The position numbers and the translations under genes are program-made. Of a stretch of 24,548 nt of DNA, positions 6,403 to 15,410 are shown piece after piece. Source of the stretch: an uncultured Agathobacter sp. (GTDB lineage: Bacteria; Bacillota; Clostridia; Lachnospirales; Lachnospiraceae); NCBI GenBank assembly GCA_934358675.1, contig CAKRKX010000033.1:1-24548 (forward strand). Direction: 5' to 3'. The notes beneath the pieces are model-generated. The model had not been told where the DNA came from, made no database searches, and saw nothing but the letters and a program-made list of their open reading frames with translations. How positions within the stretch are numbered: the stretch's first letter is position 1; each line of letters starts with the position of its first letter.

Positions 6403-6446
6403 AATAAACCCTGTCTTTTTTGTAAAGACAGGGTTTATTTTAATTC
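6403..6446 (+). terminator. Rho-independent terminator of the hydrolase-like gene
   Basis: AATAAACCCTGTCTTT (6403-6418) pairs perfectly with AAAGACAGGGTTTATT (6424-6439) across a 5-nt loop, then a T-rich tail. The minus strand is also T-rich beyond the stem, so it may stop rsmG transcripts as well. From here to 6619 is AT-rich spacer with no gene seen. Confidence 0.88.
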
Positions 6447-6619
6447 TATAAGAATTTTCATACACAATTATACATAATACTGCCCACCTACAGCAATTTA
6501 GAAGAAAATAAGCTTTCATAAACGATTTTATATTTAAACAAGATAAGAAATCTGTAGTATTCTTATCAGCAAAACATATGTATATATATTCCGCTTATAA
6601 CTACATAAAAATGTAAGAT

Positions 6620-7333
6620 TTACAATGGATCCTTTGATGGCGTACCGGCCTTTCTTGGATACTTCTTTGGTGTTCCACCAACCTTATCAATAATGACAAA
6701 AGCTCTCTTTGATTCTCCAAGATTGAATTTCTTCACATCAGCAATCCTTCCACCGAGAAGAAATACCGATGATTTGGATGCAGCAACTTCTTCATCACAC
6801 TCTCCTGCCTTATAAGAAACAAACTTTCCTCCAAGCTTTACAAACGGAAGACAATATTCACTGAGTGTCGAAAGATTTGCTACTGCACGAGATACACACA
6901 GATCAAACTGTTCACGGAACTTCACATTTCTTGCCAGATCCTCGGCTCTACCGTGAACCGTCTCAATCCCTTCAAGTCCAAGTTTCTGAATGACATCATC
7001 AAGGAAAAGGATTCTCTTATTCAAAGAATCAGCAAGTGTAATCTGAAGTTCAGGGAAAGCAATCTTAAGAGGAATACCTGGGAAACCGGCACCGGTTCCA
7101 AGATCGATCACTGTCTGCGGCTTTCTCAGATCAACCGCCTGAATCAGAGAAAGACTATCCTCAAAATGCTTTTCAAGTACTTCATCAAAATCCGTGATGG
7201 CGGTCAGGTTCATCACCTTATTCTTTTCAACAAGCATCTCATAATAAGTGATAAACTGTTGAAGCTGCTTATCCGACAGCGTGATTCCAATCGCATTTAA
7301 ATCATTTATAAACTTCGTTGTATTATAATCCAT
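6620..7333 (-). CDS. rsmG: 16S rRNA (guanine-N7) methyltransferase RsmG (GidB)
   Basis: RsmG uses S-adenosylmethionine to methylate N7 of G527 (E. coli numbering) in 16S rRNA of the small subunit. The 237 residues contain the family N-terminus ('YYEMLVEKNKVMNLTAITD', about 30-48) and the SAM-binding 'IDLGTGAGFPGIPLKI' (76-91). Later blocks are 'LADSLNKRILFLDDV' and 'VSRAVANL' (148-155). I start at ATG 7331-7333 because GAGG lies just before it; the GTG two codons upstream overlaps that ribosome site. The C-terminus ends in a short basic Pro/Lys-rich tail ('TPKKYPRKAGTPSKDPL'). It follows mnmG by 18 nt as last gene of the mnmE-mnmG-rsmG operon. Confidence 0.96.
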   Translation of the reverse strand: MDYNTTKFINDLNAIGITLSDKQLQQFITYYEMLVEKNKVMNLTAITDFDEVLEKHFEDSLSLIQAVDLRKPQTVIDLGTGAGFPGIPLKIAFPELQITLADSLNKRILFLDDVIQKLGLEGIETVHGRAEDLARNVKFREQFDLCVSRAVANLSTLSEYCLPFVKLGGKFVSYKAGECDEEVAASKSSVFLLGGRIADVKKFNLGESKRAFVIIDKVGGTPKKYPRKAGTPSKDPL

Positions 7334-7351
7334 ATTCACCTCAATATGCTA

Positions 7352-9349
7352 TTATCTTGAATTTAATTTAAAAAATAAATCAGGATTTGAATATTTCAAC
7401 TGTTCCAGATAAACCAGTAGTACCGATACATCCGCAGGCGTCACACCGGAAATACGGGATGCCTGTCCGATATTAAGAGGCTGGAACTCATTCAACTTCT
7501 GCTGTGCCTCAATTCGAAGTCCCGAGATCTCTTTATAATCAAAATTCTTTGGCAACAGCTTCTTCTCAAGTCTCTTAAACTTTTCTACCTGCTTGATCTG
7601 TCTCGTAATATATCCCTCGTATTTGATCAATATATTCACCTGATCTGTTACTTCCTGTGGAAGCTTCGGCCGATCAGGATCAATTGGAGCAAGTTTATCG
7701 TAATCCAACTCCGGTCTACGAATCAAATCAGCAAGTGTTGTTCCTGTATTAAGAGGAATACTGCCATATTCCATCAATAAAGTCTGAACCGAAGCATTCG
7801 CTCCAACCTTCAGATGATTAACACGATCAATTTCACGATCGATCAATTCTTCCTTTTTGCAAACCCAGTCATAACGCTTCTGAGAAATCAGTCCAACCTC
7901 ATAACCCTTTTTCGTAAGACGAAGATCTGCATTATCCTGACGTAAAAGTAAACGATATTCCGCTCGTGAAGTCATCATGCGGTAAGGTTCGCGGTTTTTC
8001 TTTGTAACCAGATCATCGATCAACACACCAATATAAGACTCGGAACGATCCAAAATCAAAGGATCCTTACCTAAAATCTCCATACTTGCATTGATTCCGG
8101 CAATCAGTCCCTGACTTGCCGCTTCCTCATAACCTGAACTTCCGTTGAACTGTCCACCACTGAACAGACCATGAATTTTCTTAAACTCGAGAGATGCATA
8201 CAGATTGTTTGCGTCAATACAATCATACTCGATTGCATAAGCATTACGAACAATCTTCGCATGCTCAAGTCCCGGCAATGTACGGTACATCTCATACTGC
8301 ACATCCTCCGGAAGAGAAGAAGACATTCCTCCAATATACATCTCGTTCGTGCTCAAACCTTCCGGCTCAACAAAAATCTGATGACGGTCCTTATCCGCAA
8401 ATTTAACAACCTTATCCTCAATGGAAGGACAATAGCGAGGACCGGTTCCTTCAATAACACCGGCATAGATTGGTGAACGATCAAGATTATTTCGAATAAT
8501 CTCATGTGTTTTCTCATTCGTGTAGGTTAACCAGCAGGAAACCTGATCAATCTGCACATCGTCCGGATTCGTTGTAAATGAAAAAGGCACAACTCTCTCA
8601 TCACCAAACTGTTCCTCCATCTTGGAGAAATCAATGCTTCGCTTATCAATTCGTGCAGGTGTTCCTGTCTTAAAGCGACGAGTCTCAATTCCATGCTTAG
8701 AAAGAGAATGTGTCAGATGATTTGCAGCGGACAGACCGTTCGGTCCTGTATGTGTGATCATCTCACCGGTCAGACAACGAGCGCGAAGATAGGTACCGGT
8801 ACACAGAACAACAGCCTTACATTTATACGTTCCACCAGATACGGTTCTGACTCCTGTAATCTTCTGCATACCGTCTTCTTCCGGAACTTCATCTCCAAAG
8901 AAATGATCCCTGTCCGTAAGAATCTCTGCAACCTCCGCCTGACGGATTGTCAAATGATCTGTATTCTGCAACGTTTTGCGCATTTCTTTTGTATATTCCG
9001 CTTTATCAGCCTGTGCGCGGAGAGAATGTACAGCCGGTCCCTTTGATTTATTCAGCATTTTGGACTGAATAAAGGTCTTATCAATGTTCTTACCCATCTC
9101 TCCACCCAAAGCATCAATCTCACGAACCAGATGTCCCTTCGAACTTCCACCGATATTTGGATTGCACGGCATCAAAGCAATACTGTCTACACTGACCGTA
9201 AACATAATTGTCTCAAGTCCAAGCCGTGCGCTTGCAAGCGCAGCTTCACATCCGGCATGTCCGGCACCGACAACAACTACATCATATTCTTCCGTAATAT
9301 GCGGAATCTGCTTTTCATTTGTATTCATCTCTTCCAACTTCTCGTCCAT
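7352..9349 (-). CDS. mnmG: tRNA uridine 5-carboxymethylaminomethyl modification enzyme MnmG (GidA)
   Basis: MnmG is the FAD-dependent partner of MnmE. Together they install (carboxymethyl)aminomethyl groups at wobble uridine 34 of several tRNAs. The product (665 residues from the chosen start) has the FAD-binding '[20 protein letters not shown]' near residue 25, '[20 protein letters not shown]', 'TGTYLRA' and 'KTGTPARID', plus the helical C-terminal MnmE-binding domain. I chose ATG 9347-9349 because AAGGA lies 7 nt upstream; an ATG five codons earlier (9364) has no ribosome site. About 22 residues precede the FAD domain, slightly more than usual. It starts 23 nt after the mnmE stop. Confidence 0.97.
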   Translation of the reverse strand: MDEKLEEMNTNEKQIPHITEEYDVVVVGAGHAGCEAALASARLGLETIMFTVSVDSIALMPCNPNIGGSSKGHLVREIDALGGEMGKNIDKTFIQSKMLNKSKGPAVHSLRAQADKAEYTKEMRKTLQNTDHLTIRQAEVAEILTDRDHFFGDEVPEEDGMQKITGVRTVSGGTYKCKAVVLCTGTYLRARCLTGEMITHTGPNGLSAANHLTHSLSKHGIETRRFKTGTPARIDKRSIDFSKMEEQFGDERVVPFSFTTNPDDVQIDQVSCWLTYTNEKTHEIIRNNLDRSPIYAGVIEGTGPRYCPSIEDKVVKFADKDRHQIFVEPEGLSTNEMYIGGMSSSLPEDVQYEMYRTLPGLEHAKIVRNAYAIEYDCIDANNLYASLEFKKIHGLFSGGQFNGSSGYEEAASQGLIAGINASMEILGKDPLILDRSESYIGVLIDDLVTKKNREPYRMMTSRAEYRLLLRQDNADLRLTKKGYEVGLISQKRYDWVCKKEELIDREIDRVNHLKVGANASVQTLLMEYGSIPLNTGTTLADLIRRPELDYDKLAPIDPDRPKLPQEVTDQVNILIKYEGYITRQIKQVEKFKRLEKKLLPKNFDYKEISGLRIEAQQKLNEFQPLNIGQASRISGVTPADVSVLLVYLEQLKYSNPDLFFKLNSR

Positions 9350-9372
9350 CACTCTATCCTTCATCTTTTACA

Positions 9373-10761
9373 TTACTTACCCATACAGAATTTTGAAAAA
9401 ATTTCTTCCACAAGATCATCTTCCACCGATTCTCCTATGATCCTGCCAAGTTCTTCATAAGCTCCCATCAGGTCAATTGAGAAGAAATCTTCTGCCATAC
9501 CATCATCAATGCTTTGAATTACCTGTTTCAAATAAGTCAAAACAATCTGTAAAGAATTCTTCTGTCGAACATTGATCGAATATACTTCATCATTAAATGT
9601 AACCTCACCCTGGAAGAACATGTCCTTAATTGTATCCTCAAACTCATCAATTCCCGTATTCTGTTTTGCAGAAATTGAAATAATCTTCTTATCAAGATAT
9701 TTTGTAACATCTTCCGGTTTTACCTTCGTGTCAAGATCCGATTTATTTAGGAGAACGATAGCTTTCTTATCCTGCAGCAGCTTCATAATCTCGTAATCAT
9801 TCTCATCCAGATCCGTGGAAGCATCAATCACATAAATAACAAGATCCGCATTCGCTGCATAAGTTCTTGCGCGATCCACACCGATTTTCTCCACAACATC
9901 CGACGTATTTCGAATGCCTGCCGTATCCATCACATTAAGTGTAATACCATTCAGGTTGATCTGTTCTTCAAGCACATCTCTTGTCGTTCCGGCAATCTCA
10001 GTAACAATCGCTTTCTCCTGTCCGACCAGAATATTTAAGAGAGAAGATTTACCCGCATTTGGTTTACCCACAATTACGGTATTAATTCCTTCCTTTAAAA
10101 TGCGCCCATTATCAAAGGATTTCAGTAACTTATCCACATTCTCAACTTCTTTATCCACAATTCCACGAAGTTTCTCAGGATAACCTTCAAGAGAGATATG
10201 TTCCGGATCATCAAGCGCCGATTCAATAAATGCAATCTCGTAAATGATCTCGTCACGAATCTTTTTGACTTCCTCATGCACCGATCCTCTCAACTGATTG
10301 AGGGAACTCTTAAGTGCATAATCATTCTTGGCATTGATCACATCGATAACCGATTCTGCCTGCGTGAGATCCATTCTTCCATTTAAAAAGGCACGCTTTG
10401 TGAACTCACCCGGTTCTGCCGGACGCGCCCCATACTTGATCACTGTTTCCAAGATGCGCTTCATGACATACACTCCGCCATGACAATCAATCTCAACCGT
10501 ATCCTCTCTCGTATAAGAATTCGGTGCCTTCATAATAAGAACCATAACCTCGTCGATCAATTCATCTCCATCATAGATAAATCCATAATGAATCGTATGG
10601 CTCTTGCAATTGATTAACTTTTTATCTGAATTTTTGGCACGATAGATGCGATCAATCACAGACAAAGCCTCATCTCCGCTGATTCGTACAATACCGATTC
10701 CCGAAGGAGACATCGCTGTTGCAATCGCAGCAATGGTATCCACATTCATATTGATTTCCAT
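9373..10761 (-). CDS. mnmE: tRNA modification GTPase MnmE (TrmE)
   Basis: MnmE is a potassium-activated dimeric GTPase that binds a formyl-folate and works with MnmG on wobble U34. The 462 residues show the N-terminal folate domain ('TIAAIATAMSPSGIGIVRISG', from residue 9, split here in two overlapping strands) and a helical domain. The inserted G domain has G1 'GKPNAGKS' (232-239), G2 'GTTRD' (258-262), G3 'DTAG' (279-282) and G4 'NKSD' (339-342). The C-terminal 'FCMGK' carries the conserved catalytic Cys459. GGAG lies 7 nt before the ATG. First gene of the mnmE-mnmG-rsmG operon, with its own promoter just upstream. Two exact DnaA boxes lie in its coding sequence at 10130 and 10151. Confidence 0.97.
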   Translation of the reverse strand: MEINMNVDTIAAIATAMSPSGIGIVRISGDEALSVIDRIYRAKNSDKKLINCKSHTIHYGFIYDGDELIDEVMVLIMKAPNSYTREDTVEIDCHGGVYVMKRILETVIKYGARPAEPGEFTKRAFLNGRMDLTQAESVIDVINAKNDYALKSSLNQLRGSVHEEVKKIRDEIIYEIAFIESALDDPEHISLEGYPEKLRGIVDKEVENVDKLLKSFDNGRILKEGINTVIVGKPNAGKSSLLNILVGQEKAIVTEIAGTTRDVLEEQINLNGITLNVMDTAGIRNTSDVVEKIGVDRARTYAANADLVIYVIDASTDLDENDYEIMKLLQDKKAIVLLNKSDLDTKVKPEDVTKYLDKKIISISAKQNTGIDEFEDTIKDMFFQGEVTFNDEVYSINVRQKNSLQIVLTYLKQVIQSIDDGMAEDFFSIDLMGAYEELGRIIGESVEDDLVEEIFSKFCMGK

Positions 10762-10826
10762 GCAAAATCTCCATTCAAATTTTTCCGTAACCGGCTTCTC
10801 TATAAATAAGAAGCATTCTGATAGTA

Positions 10827-10855
10827 ACTATATAACATAATCGCTTTTTTATCAA
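10827..10855 (-). promoter_or_regulatory. Promoter of the mnmE-mnmG-rsmG operon
   Basis: The minus strand reads -35 TTGATA (10850-10855), 17 bp, -10 TATAGT (10827-10832), each one base from sigma-A consensus. It starts immediately after the jag terminator and lies about 65 nt before mnmE. Confidence 0.75.
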
Positions 10856-10886
10856 GAAAAATGGGCATCCAATCAATGGATGCCCA
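10856..10886 (-). terminator. Terminator of the rpmH-to-jag operon
   Basis: TGGGCATCCA (10862-10871) and TGGATGCCCA (10877-10886) form a perfect 10-bp stem with a 5-nt loop. On the minus strand it is followed by TTTTTC, 17 nt after the jag stop. Confidence 0.92.
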
Positions 10887-10902
10887 AACATAAGAAACAA
10901 TA

Positions 10903-11526
10903 TTATCTTTTTAATGTAACAACAACATGTCTGTAAGGCTCATCACCTTCACTGTGTGTTGTAACATAACGATCATTCTGAAGTGCGGAATGAATGATAC
11001 GTCTCTCGAAAGGATTCATAGGCTCTAAAGATACCGGACGCTTTGTTCTCTTAACCTTATAAGCGATGTTCTTGGCAAGATTATCAAGAGTCTCTTTTCT
11101 TCTCTTGCGGTAATCCTCGGTATCAATCTTAACCTTGTAGTAATTTTCAGAATGCTTGTTTACTGCAAGATTCGTCAGATACTGGAGAGAATCAAGAGTC
11201 TGTCCTCTCTTACCGATCAGGATGCCCATATCATCACCCTTCAACTCAACGTCGATGGAATGCTCATCCTCATCAATCTTAATCAACACTTCAACTTCCA
11301 TATTCATAGCTGCGAATACGGAATCAAGGAAGTTACGAACATTTCCTTCCAAAGAAAACTTCTTGCGAGCCTTAATGACTGCATTCTTGCTACCGATTCC
11401 AAGGAAACCGGTACTTCCCTTCTCTACTACTTCATACTCAATGTTATCGCTTGTTGTTCCAAGCTGGATCGATGCCTCAGTAATCGCATCGTCAACATTT
11501 TTTGCAGAAACTTCAATAAAATCCAT
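10903..11526 (-). CDS. khpB: RNA-binding protein KhpB (Jag/EloR)
   Basis: KhpB/Jag binds RNA, usually with KhpA, and influences cell elongation and division in Gram-positives. The 207 residues hold all three expected domains. Jag_N is at about 1-52 ('FIEVSAKNVDDAITEA', 'GSTGFLGIGSKNAVIKA'). A KH domain has the GxxG loop 'LIGKRGQTLDSLQYL' (103-117). An R3H domain follows, with 'RRKETLDNLA' and 'MNPFERRIIHSAL' (170-182, motif Arg-x3-His at 175-179). GAGGGGG precedes the ATG by 7 nt. It starts 14 nt after yidC, the usual pairing, and ends the rpmH operon. Confidence 0.95.
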   Translation of the reverse strand: MDFIEVSAKNVDDAITEASIQLGTTSDNIEYEVVEKGSTGFLGIGSKNAVIKARKKFSLEGNVRNFLDSVFAAMNMEVEVLIKIDEDEHSIDVELKGDDMGILIGKRGQTLDSLQYLTNLAVNKHSENYYKVKIDTEDYRKRRKETLDNLAKNIAYKVKRTKRPVSLEPMNPFERRIIHSALQNDRYVTTHSEGDEPYRHVVVTLKR

Positions 11527-11540
11527 AATGACGCCCCCTC

Positions 11541-12848
11541 TTATTTACGATTATTATTTTCATTAAAATCTCTAACCATATTTGCCTTAGACGCAAGACT
11601 TCCAGGCTTTGCATTACTCTGTGCCTGACGAGCCTTCTCTAATTCAAGTTCCTTCTGCGCATTAGAAACATAATTTGCCTTACTCTCAATAGATCTCGTC
11701 TTCATCTGTGCAGCCTGACGAATCTGATCCTCAGAGATACCCATCTTCTCTCTCTTCTTCTTTGCCTTTTCCTGATTCTGCTTAATAATGTCATCCAGAT
11801 CAAGATTCTGAATGTGCTTATTAACGAAGAACTGCTGAATAGCACGAACTACCGCACTTGCGATCCAGTAGATACCAAGACCGGTTGGTGTGATGAAACA
11901 GAAGAACAATGACATCAAAGGCATCATGGTATTCATGGACTTCATCTGTCTTGCCATCTGATCGTTATCACCGGTGTTTGCCTGTGGCATAAGCTTAATG
12001 TTGATAACCTGTGTAACATAGGCAAGAATCGGAATAAGTAATGCAAGAACAAGTAAAATCCACTCACGTCCGGCAAAAGATGTTTTCATAATATTCCATG
12101 GTGTATCAGAAATATTAACTTTTCCAAATGCATAATTGAATTTGTTAATATGCGGTGTAATCGCATTAACCGCATCTCCAACTCCTCCAAAATAAGAAGT
12201 CAGGTTCTCCCATCCTTCCTTTGGAAGCTTGTACAATACATCAATAATGTAATTGTGTAATGCTGTTGTGTCAGTTGAAGTAAAATCAACAGATACAGAA
12301 GTAATCTTGTAATCTGTTACAATCTTCTGCATGATATCCTGAAAACCGGATGTATTGCTGATGATATCAACAACACTTCCCTTTACAACAGAACCGTTGC
12401 TTAACACACCAAAATAATCCTTAATTGATGTGATATAAGCAGGAATATTGTAAAATACACGATACAATGCAAACAGAAGTGGCATCTGAATCAACATCTG
12501 CACACAACTTCCCATCGGAGAAACACCATACTTCTGATATACAAGCTGTGTTTCTTCATTCATTGCTGTCACTGAAGCCTGATCTTTGCGATTCTTATAC
12601 TTATCCTGAATCGCTTTCAGCTCCGGCTGCATCTTCTGAGATAGTTTTGAAAACTTCTGCTGCTTAATGGTAAGTGGAAGTAAACAAGTGTAAATCAAAA
12701 TTGTAATAATAATGATACTTATAGTTACACTTTCAACACCGAATAAATTATAAACAATGTTGTAGATTCCATTCATGATCCATCCTAAAACCTTTGCAAT
12801 CGGTCCCAGAATCTTGCCCGGATAGGCTGTCAATTCAATCGCTGACAT
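11541..12848 (-). CDS. yidC: Membrane protein insertase YidC/Oxa1 family
   Basis: YidC inserts and folds inner-membrane proteins, alone or with SecYEG. The 435-residue product has five membrane segments (about 41-60, 112-137, 262-282, 308-322, 324-341) with 'LPLTIKQQKFSKLSQKMQPE' after the first and a basic C-terminal tail (from about 356) suited to ribosome contact. There is no lipoprotein signal at the N-terminus, unlike Bacillus SpoIIIJ. The groove arginine of the family, five residues before the Pro of 'LPLT', is Tyr53. The loop between segments 2 and 3 is enlarged (about 140-255). AGGAGG precedes the ATG by about 6 nt. It lies 11 nt after yidD and 14 nt before jag. Confidence 0.95.
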   Translation of the reverse strand: MSAIELTAYPGKILGPIAKVLGWIMNGIYNIVYNLFGVESVTISIIIITILIYTCLLPLTIKQQKFSKLSQKMQPELKAIQDKYKNRKDQASVTAMNEETQLVYQKYGVSPMGSCVQMLIQMPLLFALYRVFYNIPAYITSIKDYFGVLSNGSVVKGSVVDIISNTSGFQDIMQKIVTDYKITSVSVDFTSTDTTALHNYIIDVLYKLPKEGWENLTSYFGGVGDAVNAITPHINKFNYAFGKVNISDTPWNIMKTSFAGREWILLVLALLIPILAYVTQVINIKLMPQANTGDNDQMARQMKSMNTMMPLMSLFFCFITPTGLGIYWIASAVVRAIQQFFVNKHIQNLDLDDIIKQNQEKAKKKREKMGISEDQIRQAAQMKTRSIESKANYVSNAQKELELEKARQAQSNAKPGSLASKANMVRDFNENNNRK

Positions 12849-12859
12849 AAAAACCTCCT

Positions 12860-13069
12860 TTATGGAACTGGATCATATCCGCCCTTAGAAAAAGGATTGC
12901 ATCTTAATATTCTCCAGGCAGCCAAAGCACCACCCTTGATTGCGCCGTACTTCTGCACCGCCTCAAGCCCATAACAGGAACATGTTGGATAATACGGACA
13001 CTTTGTTGTCTTCATTGGAGAAATATATCTCTGATAAAATTTAATCAATGCAATTAATAATTTTTTCAA
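12860..13069 (-). CDS. yidD: Membrane protein insertion efficiency factor YidD
   Basis: YidD is a small membrane-associated protein that aids YidC-dependent insertion. The 69 residues carry the family pattern '[10 protein letters not shown]' (11-20), '[15 protein letters not shown]' with its three Cys (24-38), '[19 protein letters not shown]' and the end 'GGYDPVP'. An amphipathic N-terminal helix precedes them. The start is TTG (13067-13069), preceded by a modest GATGGA. It lies 24 nt after rnpA and 11 nt before yidC, the standard cluster order. Confidence 0.95.
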   Translation of the reverse strand: MKKLLIALIKFYQRYISPMKTTKCPYYPTCSCYGLEAVQKYGAIKGGALAAWRILRCNPFSKGGYDPVP

Positions 13070-13093
13070 CAGGATTCCATCTTCTTTTCAATT

Positions 13094-13435
13094 TTAGTCA
13101 ATATGAACAATTTTGTGAAGACGTCCAAGATGCATAAGCGCACTCTCGATTTCATGATAAGATGCATGGCGCGCTGTCGCTCTTGCGATGACTACGATGT
13201 CTAAACCACTATTAAACATGTCCTCATGTAGTCGGTAACTCTCTCTGATCAAACGAGTTAAATGATGTCTTATAACACTATTTCCAACTTTTTTGCTAAC
13301 TGATATTCCTAATCTGTTTTCTTGTATGTGATTTTCATAAATGTACATAACAAGTAAACGGTTCGCATAAGACTTACCATTGTTATATACATTCTGAAAA
13401 TCTCTGTTTTTCTTTAATGAATCTGAAAATTTCAT
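13094..13435 (-). CDS. rnpA: Ribonuclease P protein component
   Basis: RnpA is the protein subunit of RNase P, which binds the catalytic RNA and the 5' leader of pre-tRNAs. The 113 residues contain 'LKKNRDFQNVYNNGKSY' (N-terminal part), 'RLGISVSKKVGNSVIRHHLT' and 'RLIRESYRL'. The usual RNR signature after 'GN(A/S)V' is RHH here. I start at ATG 13433-13435 (MKFSDSL), with GGAAGGA 9 nt before it; a TTG six codons upstream is formed by the ribosome site itself and is rejected. It lies 57 nt after rpmH, separated by a hairpin. Confidence 0.95.
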   Translation of the reverse strand: MKFSDSLKKNRDFQNVYNNGKSYANRLLVMYIYENHIQENRLGISVSKKVGNSVIRHHLTRLIRESYRLHEDMFNSGLDIVVIARATARHASYHEIESALMHLGRLHKIVHID

Positions 13436-13464
13436 GTGAAATAATCCTTCCAAAATCCATCATA

Positions 13465-13493
13465 AAAGAAGAAAAGACCACAAAATTGTGGCC
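13465..13493 (-). terminator. Intra-operon hairpin (attenuator) between rpmH and rnpA
   Basis: GGCCACA (13487-13493) pairs with TGTGGTC (13476-13482) around ATTT, then TTTTCTTCTTTT on the minus strand. The first stem base overlaps the last base of the rpmH stop codon. Partial termination here would make more rpmH than rnpA mRNA, as known in other bacteria. Confidence 0.65.
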
Positions 13494-13627
13494 TAAGCTG
13501 ATAATTTTTTTCTACCTTTTAATCTTCTTGCAGCCAATACTTTTCTTCCGCCTGCTGTACTCATTCTGCTTCTGAAACCATGTACTCTGGCTCTCTGTCT
13601 CTTTTTTGGTTGGAATGTCATCTTCAT
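13493..13627 (-). CDS. rpmH: 50S ribosomal protein L34
   Basis: This 44-residue, strongly basic protein of the large ribosomal subunit reads [18 protein letters not shown] in its first 18 residues, then '[26 protein letters not shown]'-type L34 sequence in two consecutive blocks (19-34 and 35-44). The pattern 'TFQPKxRxRxxxHGFRxRM' is diagnostic of L34. A strong AGGAGG lies 8 nt before the ATG at 13625-13627. It is the first gene of the rpmH-rnpA-yidD-yidC-jag operon and is transcribed away from dnaA. Confidence 0.97.
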   Translation of the reverse strand: MKMTFQPKKRQRARVHGFRSRMSTAGGRKVLAARRLKGRKKLSA

Positions 13628-13665
13628 TGTATCCACCTCCTCTACGTTAAAAAACATCACTTGAA

Positions 13666-13693
13666 ATTATATCAGAAAACCTCTGTAAGTCAA
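13666..13693 (-). promoter_or_regulatory. Promoter of the rpmH operon
   Basis: On the minus strand -35 TTGACT (13688-13693), 16 bp, then an extended -10 TGATATAAT with perfect TATAAT (13666-13671), about 39 nt before the rpmH start. This is a strong sigma-A promoter. Confidence 0.85.
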
Positions 13694-13798
13694 GTAAAAT
13701 CAAGGCTTTTTTAAAATTTAATAATTTAAATACTACATATTATACCTAAATTTGAATCTTCACTATATCTAGTGTTATCAAAACAGACTCCCAAAAAG

Positions 13799-13977
13799 TT
13801 ATCCTCAATTTGTGGATAACTTGTGGATAATATGTCAACACAATATGGATAAAATGTTAAAAAACGCCGTAATGCAGAAAAATAAAGGTCTATAACTTTT
13901 ATGGCTTATAAACACGCTTTAATCGTTGATTTAGGTGCAAAAATAGTGTACTATAGTAACTATAGGATTATGGATAA
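13799..13977. promoter_or_regulatory. oriC: oriC part 1: DnaA-box cluster upstream of dnaA
   Basis: Two exact DnaA boxes on the minus strand (TGTGGATAA at 13811-13819 and 13822-13830, one helical turn apart) are flanked by one-mismatch boxes TTATCCTCA (13799-13807), TATGGATAA (13844-13852) and TATGGATAA (13969-13977). The last lies between a possible dnaA -10 and the gene, which suits autoregulation. The whole rpmH-dnaA spacer (13628-14012) otherwise holds only the rpmH promoter and a small CACTA/TAGTG palindrome at 13761-13774. Confidence 0.85.
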
Positions 13978-14012
13978 CTATCCTATTTTATAAGAAAGAT
14001 GTGGAGATATAG

Positions 14013-15365
14013 ATGGACAAGATTATTGAAAAGTGGGACGAGATATTAAATACAGTCAAAAAGGAGTATGAAATCAGTGATGTATCCTTTGATACGTGGA
14101 TCCGTCCTCTGGAAGTCTTTGCCATCGAGGGGAACACTCTGTACATTCTGGTACCGTCGGAGCAGATGGCTTTGACTTATATTTCTAAGAAGTATTTGGC
14201 TCCCCTTCGTGTAGCAATCGTAGAAATCACTGAAATTGAATATGAGATTGAGTTCATTCTTCCGGAGCAGGCGAAAACTTTAAAGCTTAAAAGCAAGCCG
14301 ATGAAGAATACTGCTTCTTTAAGCGGAGATGATTCCAACCTCAATCCCAATTATACATTTGACACATTTGTCGTAGGTAACAACAACCGTTTTGCACATT
14401 CTGCCTCACTCGCAGTCGCAGAATCACCGGGAGAAGCCTACAATCCTCTCTATATATATGGAGGACCGGGACTCGGCAAGACGCATCTGATGCATTCGAT
14501 CGGACATTTCATTCTGAATCAGAATCCGGATGCCAAAGTTATTTATGTTACCTCCGAGGAATTTACGAATGAAGTTATCGAATCGATCCGTAACGGTAAT
14601 GCGTCTTCCATGACGAAGTTCCGTGACAAATACCGCAAGGTAGATGTCCTGATGATCGATGATATTCAGTTCATTATCGGAAAAGAGAGTACGCAGGAAG
14701 AATTCTTCCATACATTTAATGCTCTCCAGACTCAGGGAAAACAGATCATCCTGACTTCCGATAAGCCACCGAAAGAGATGGAAACACTTGAGGAACGTAT
14801 TCGTTCCCGTTTCGAGTGGGGACTGATGGCAGATATCGGTGTTCCGGATTACGAGACGCGTATGGCGATCCTTCGTAAGAAAGCGGAATCCGACAACTTT
14901 GATATCGATGATGAAGTGTTAAGCTACATTGCCAACAACATTAAGTCCAATGTACGTGAGCTTGAAGGGGCACTCAACAAACTTCTCGCTTACAACAACC
15001 TCGTACATATCCCGATTACCATGGATATTGCCGAGAAAGAACTTGCCAACATTATTACACCGGACAAGCCGAGAGAAATCACTCCTCAGCTGATCATTGA
15101 AGTTGTTTCGGAACATTTTCATATTTCCGTTGACCAGATGATCTCCAAGACACGAAGCAGTGATGTTGCCAAGCCAAGACAGATTGCAATGTATCTTTGC
15201 AAGAGTATGACAGATTCTCCTCTTGATACGATCGGTTCCCTGTTAGGTGGAAGAGACCATTCCACAATTATCCACGGAATCAAGAAGGTAACAGAGGATT
15301 ATGATACAAACGAAACTACAAGAACGTTGATAGAAACCATTAAGAAGAAGATCAATCCGAATTAG
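14013..15365 (+). CDS. dnaA: Chromosomal replication initiator protein DnaA
   Basis: DnaA is the AAA+ ATPase that binds DnaA boxes, unwinds oriC and loads helicase. The 450 residues comprise domain I (about 1-82, 'SFDTWIRPLE'), a short linker domain II (about 85-112), and AAA+ domain III with Walker A 'GGPGLGKTH' (150-158) and Walker B 'VLMIDDIQF' (212-220). The Arg-rich 'ERIRSRFEWG' is at 261-270 and sensor II 'VRELEGAL' at 314-321. DNA-binding domain IV has 'KPRQIAMYLC' (387-396) and the signature 'GGRDHSTIIHG' (412-422). GGAG lies 6 nt before the ATG. A TATAGT at 13952-13957 may be the -10, without a clear -35. Confidence 0.98.
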   Translation: MDKIIEKWDEILNTVKKEYEISDVSFDTWIRPLEVFAIEGNTLYILVPSEQMALTYISKKYLAPLRVAIVEITEIEYEIEFILPEQAKTLKLKSKPMKNTASLSGDDSNLNPNYTFDTFVVGNNNRFAHSASLAVAESPGEAYNPLYIYGGPGLGKTHLMHSIGHFILNQNPDAKVIYVTSEEFTNEVIESIRNGNASSMTKFRDKYRKVDVLMIDDIQFIIGKESTQEEFFHTFNALQTQGKQIILTSDKPPKEMETLEERIRSRFEWGLMADIGVPDYETRMAILRKKAESDNFDIDDEVLSYIANNIKSNVRELEGALNKLLAYNNLVHIPITMDIAEKELANIITPDKPREITPQLIIEVVSEHFHISVDQMISKTRSSDVAKPRQIAMYLCKSMTDSPLDTIGSLLGGRDHSTIIHGIKKVTEDYDTNETTRTLIETIKKKINPN

Positions 15366-15410
15366 TTTCTTCCTATTATAATATGTCACTCTTACAACAG
15401 GTTCTTCAAC

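Noticed and set aside
11152..11628. A 158-codon plus-strand ORF over jag and the end of yidC
   Set aside because: Antisense shadow of well-supported genes, with no ribosome site.
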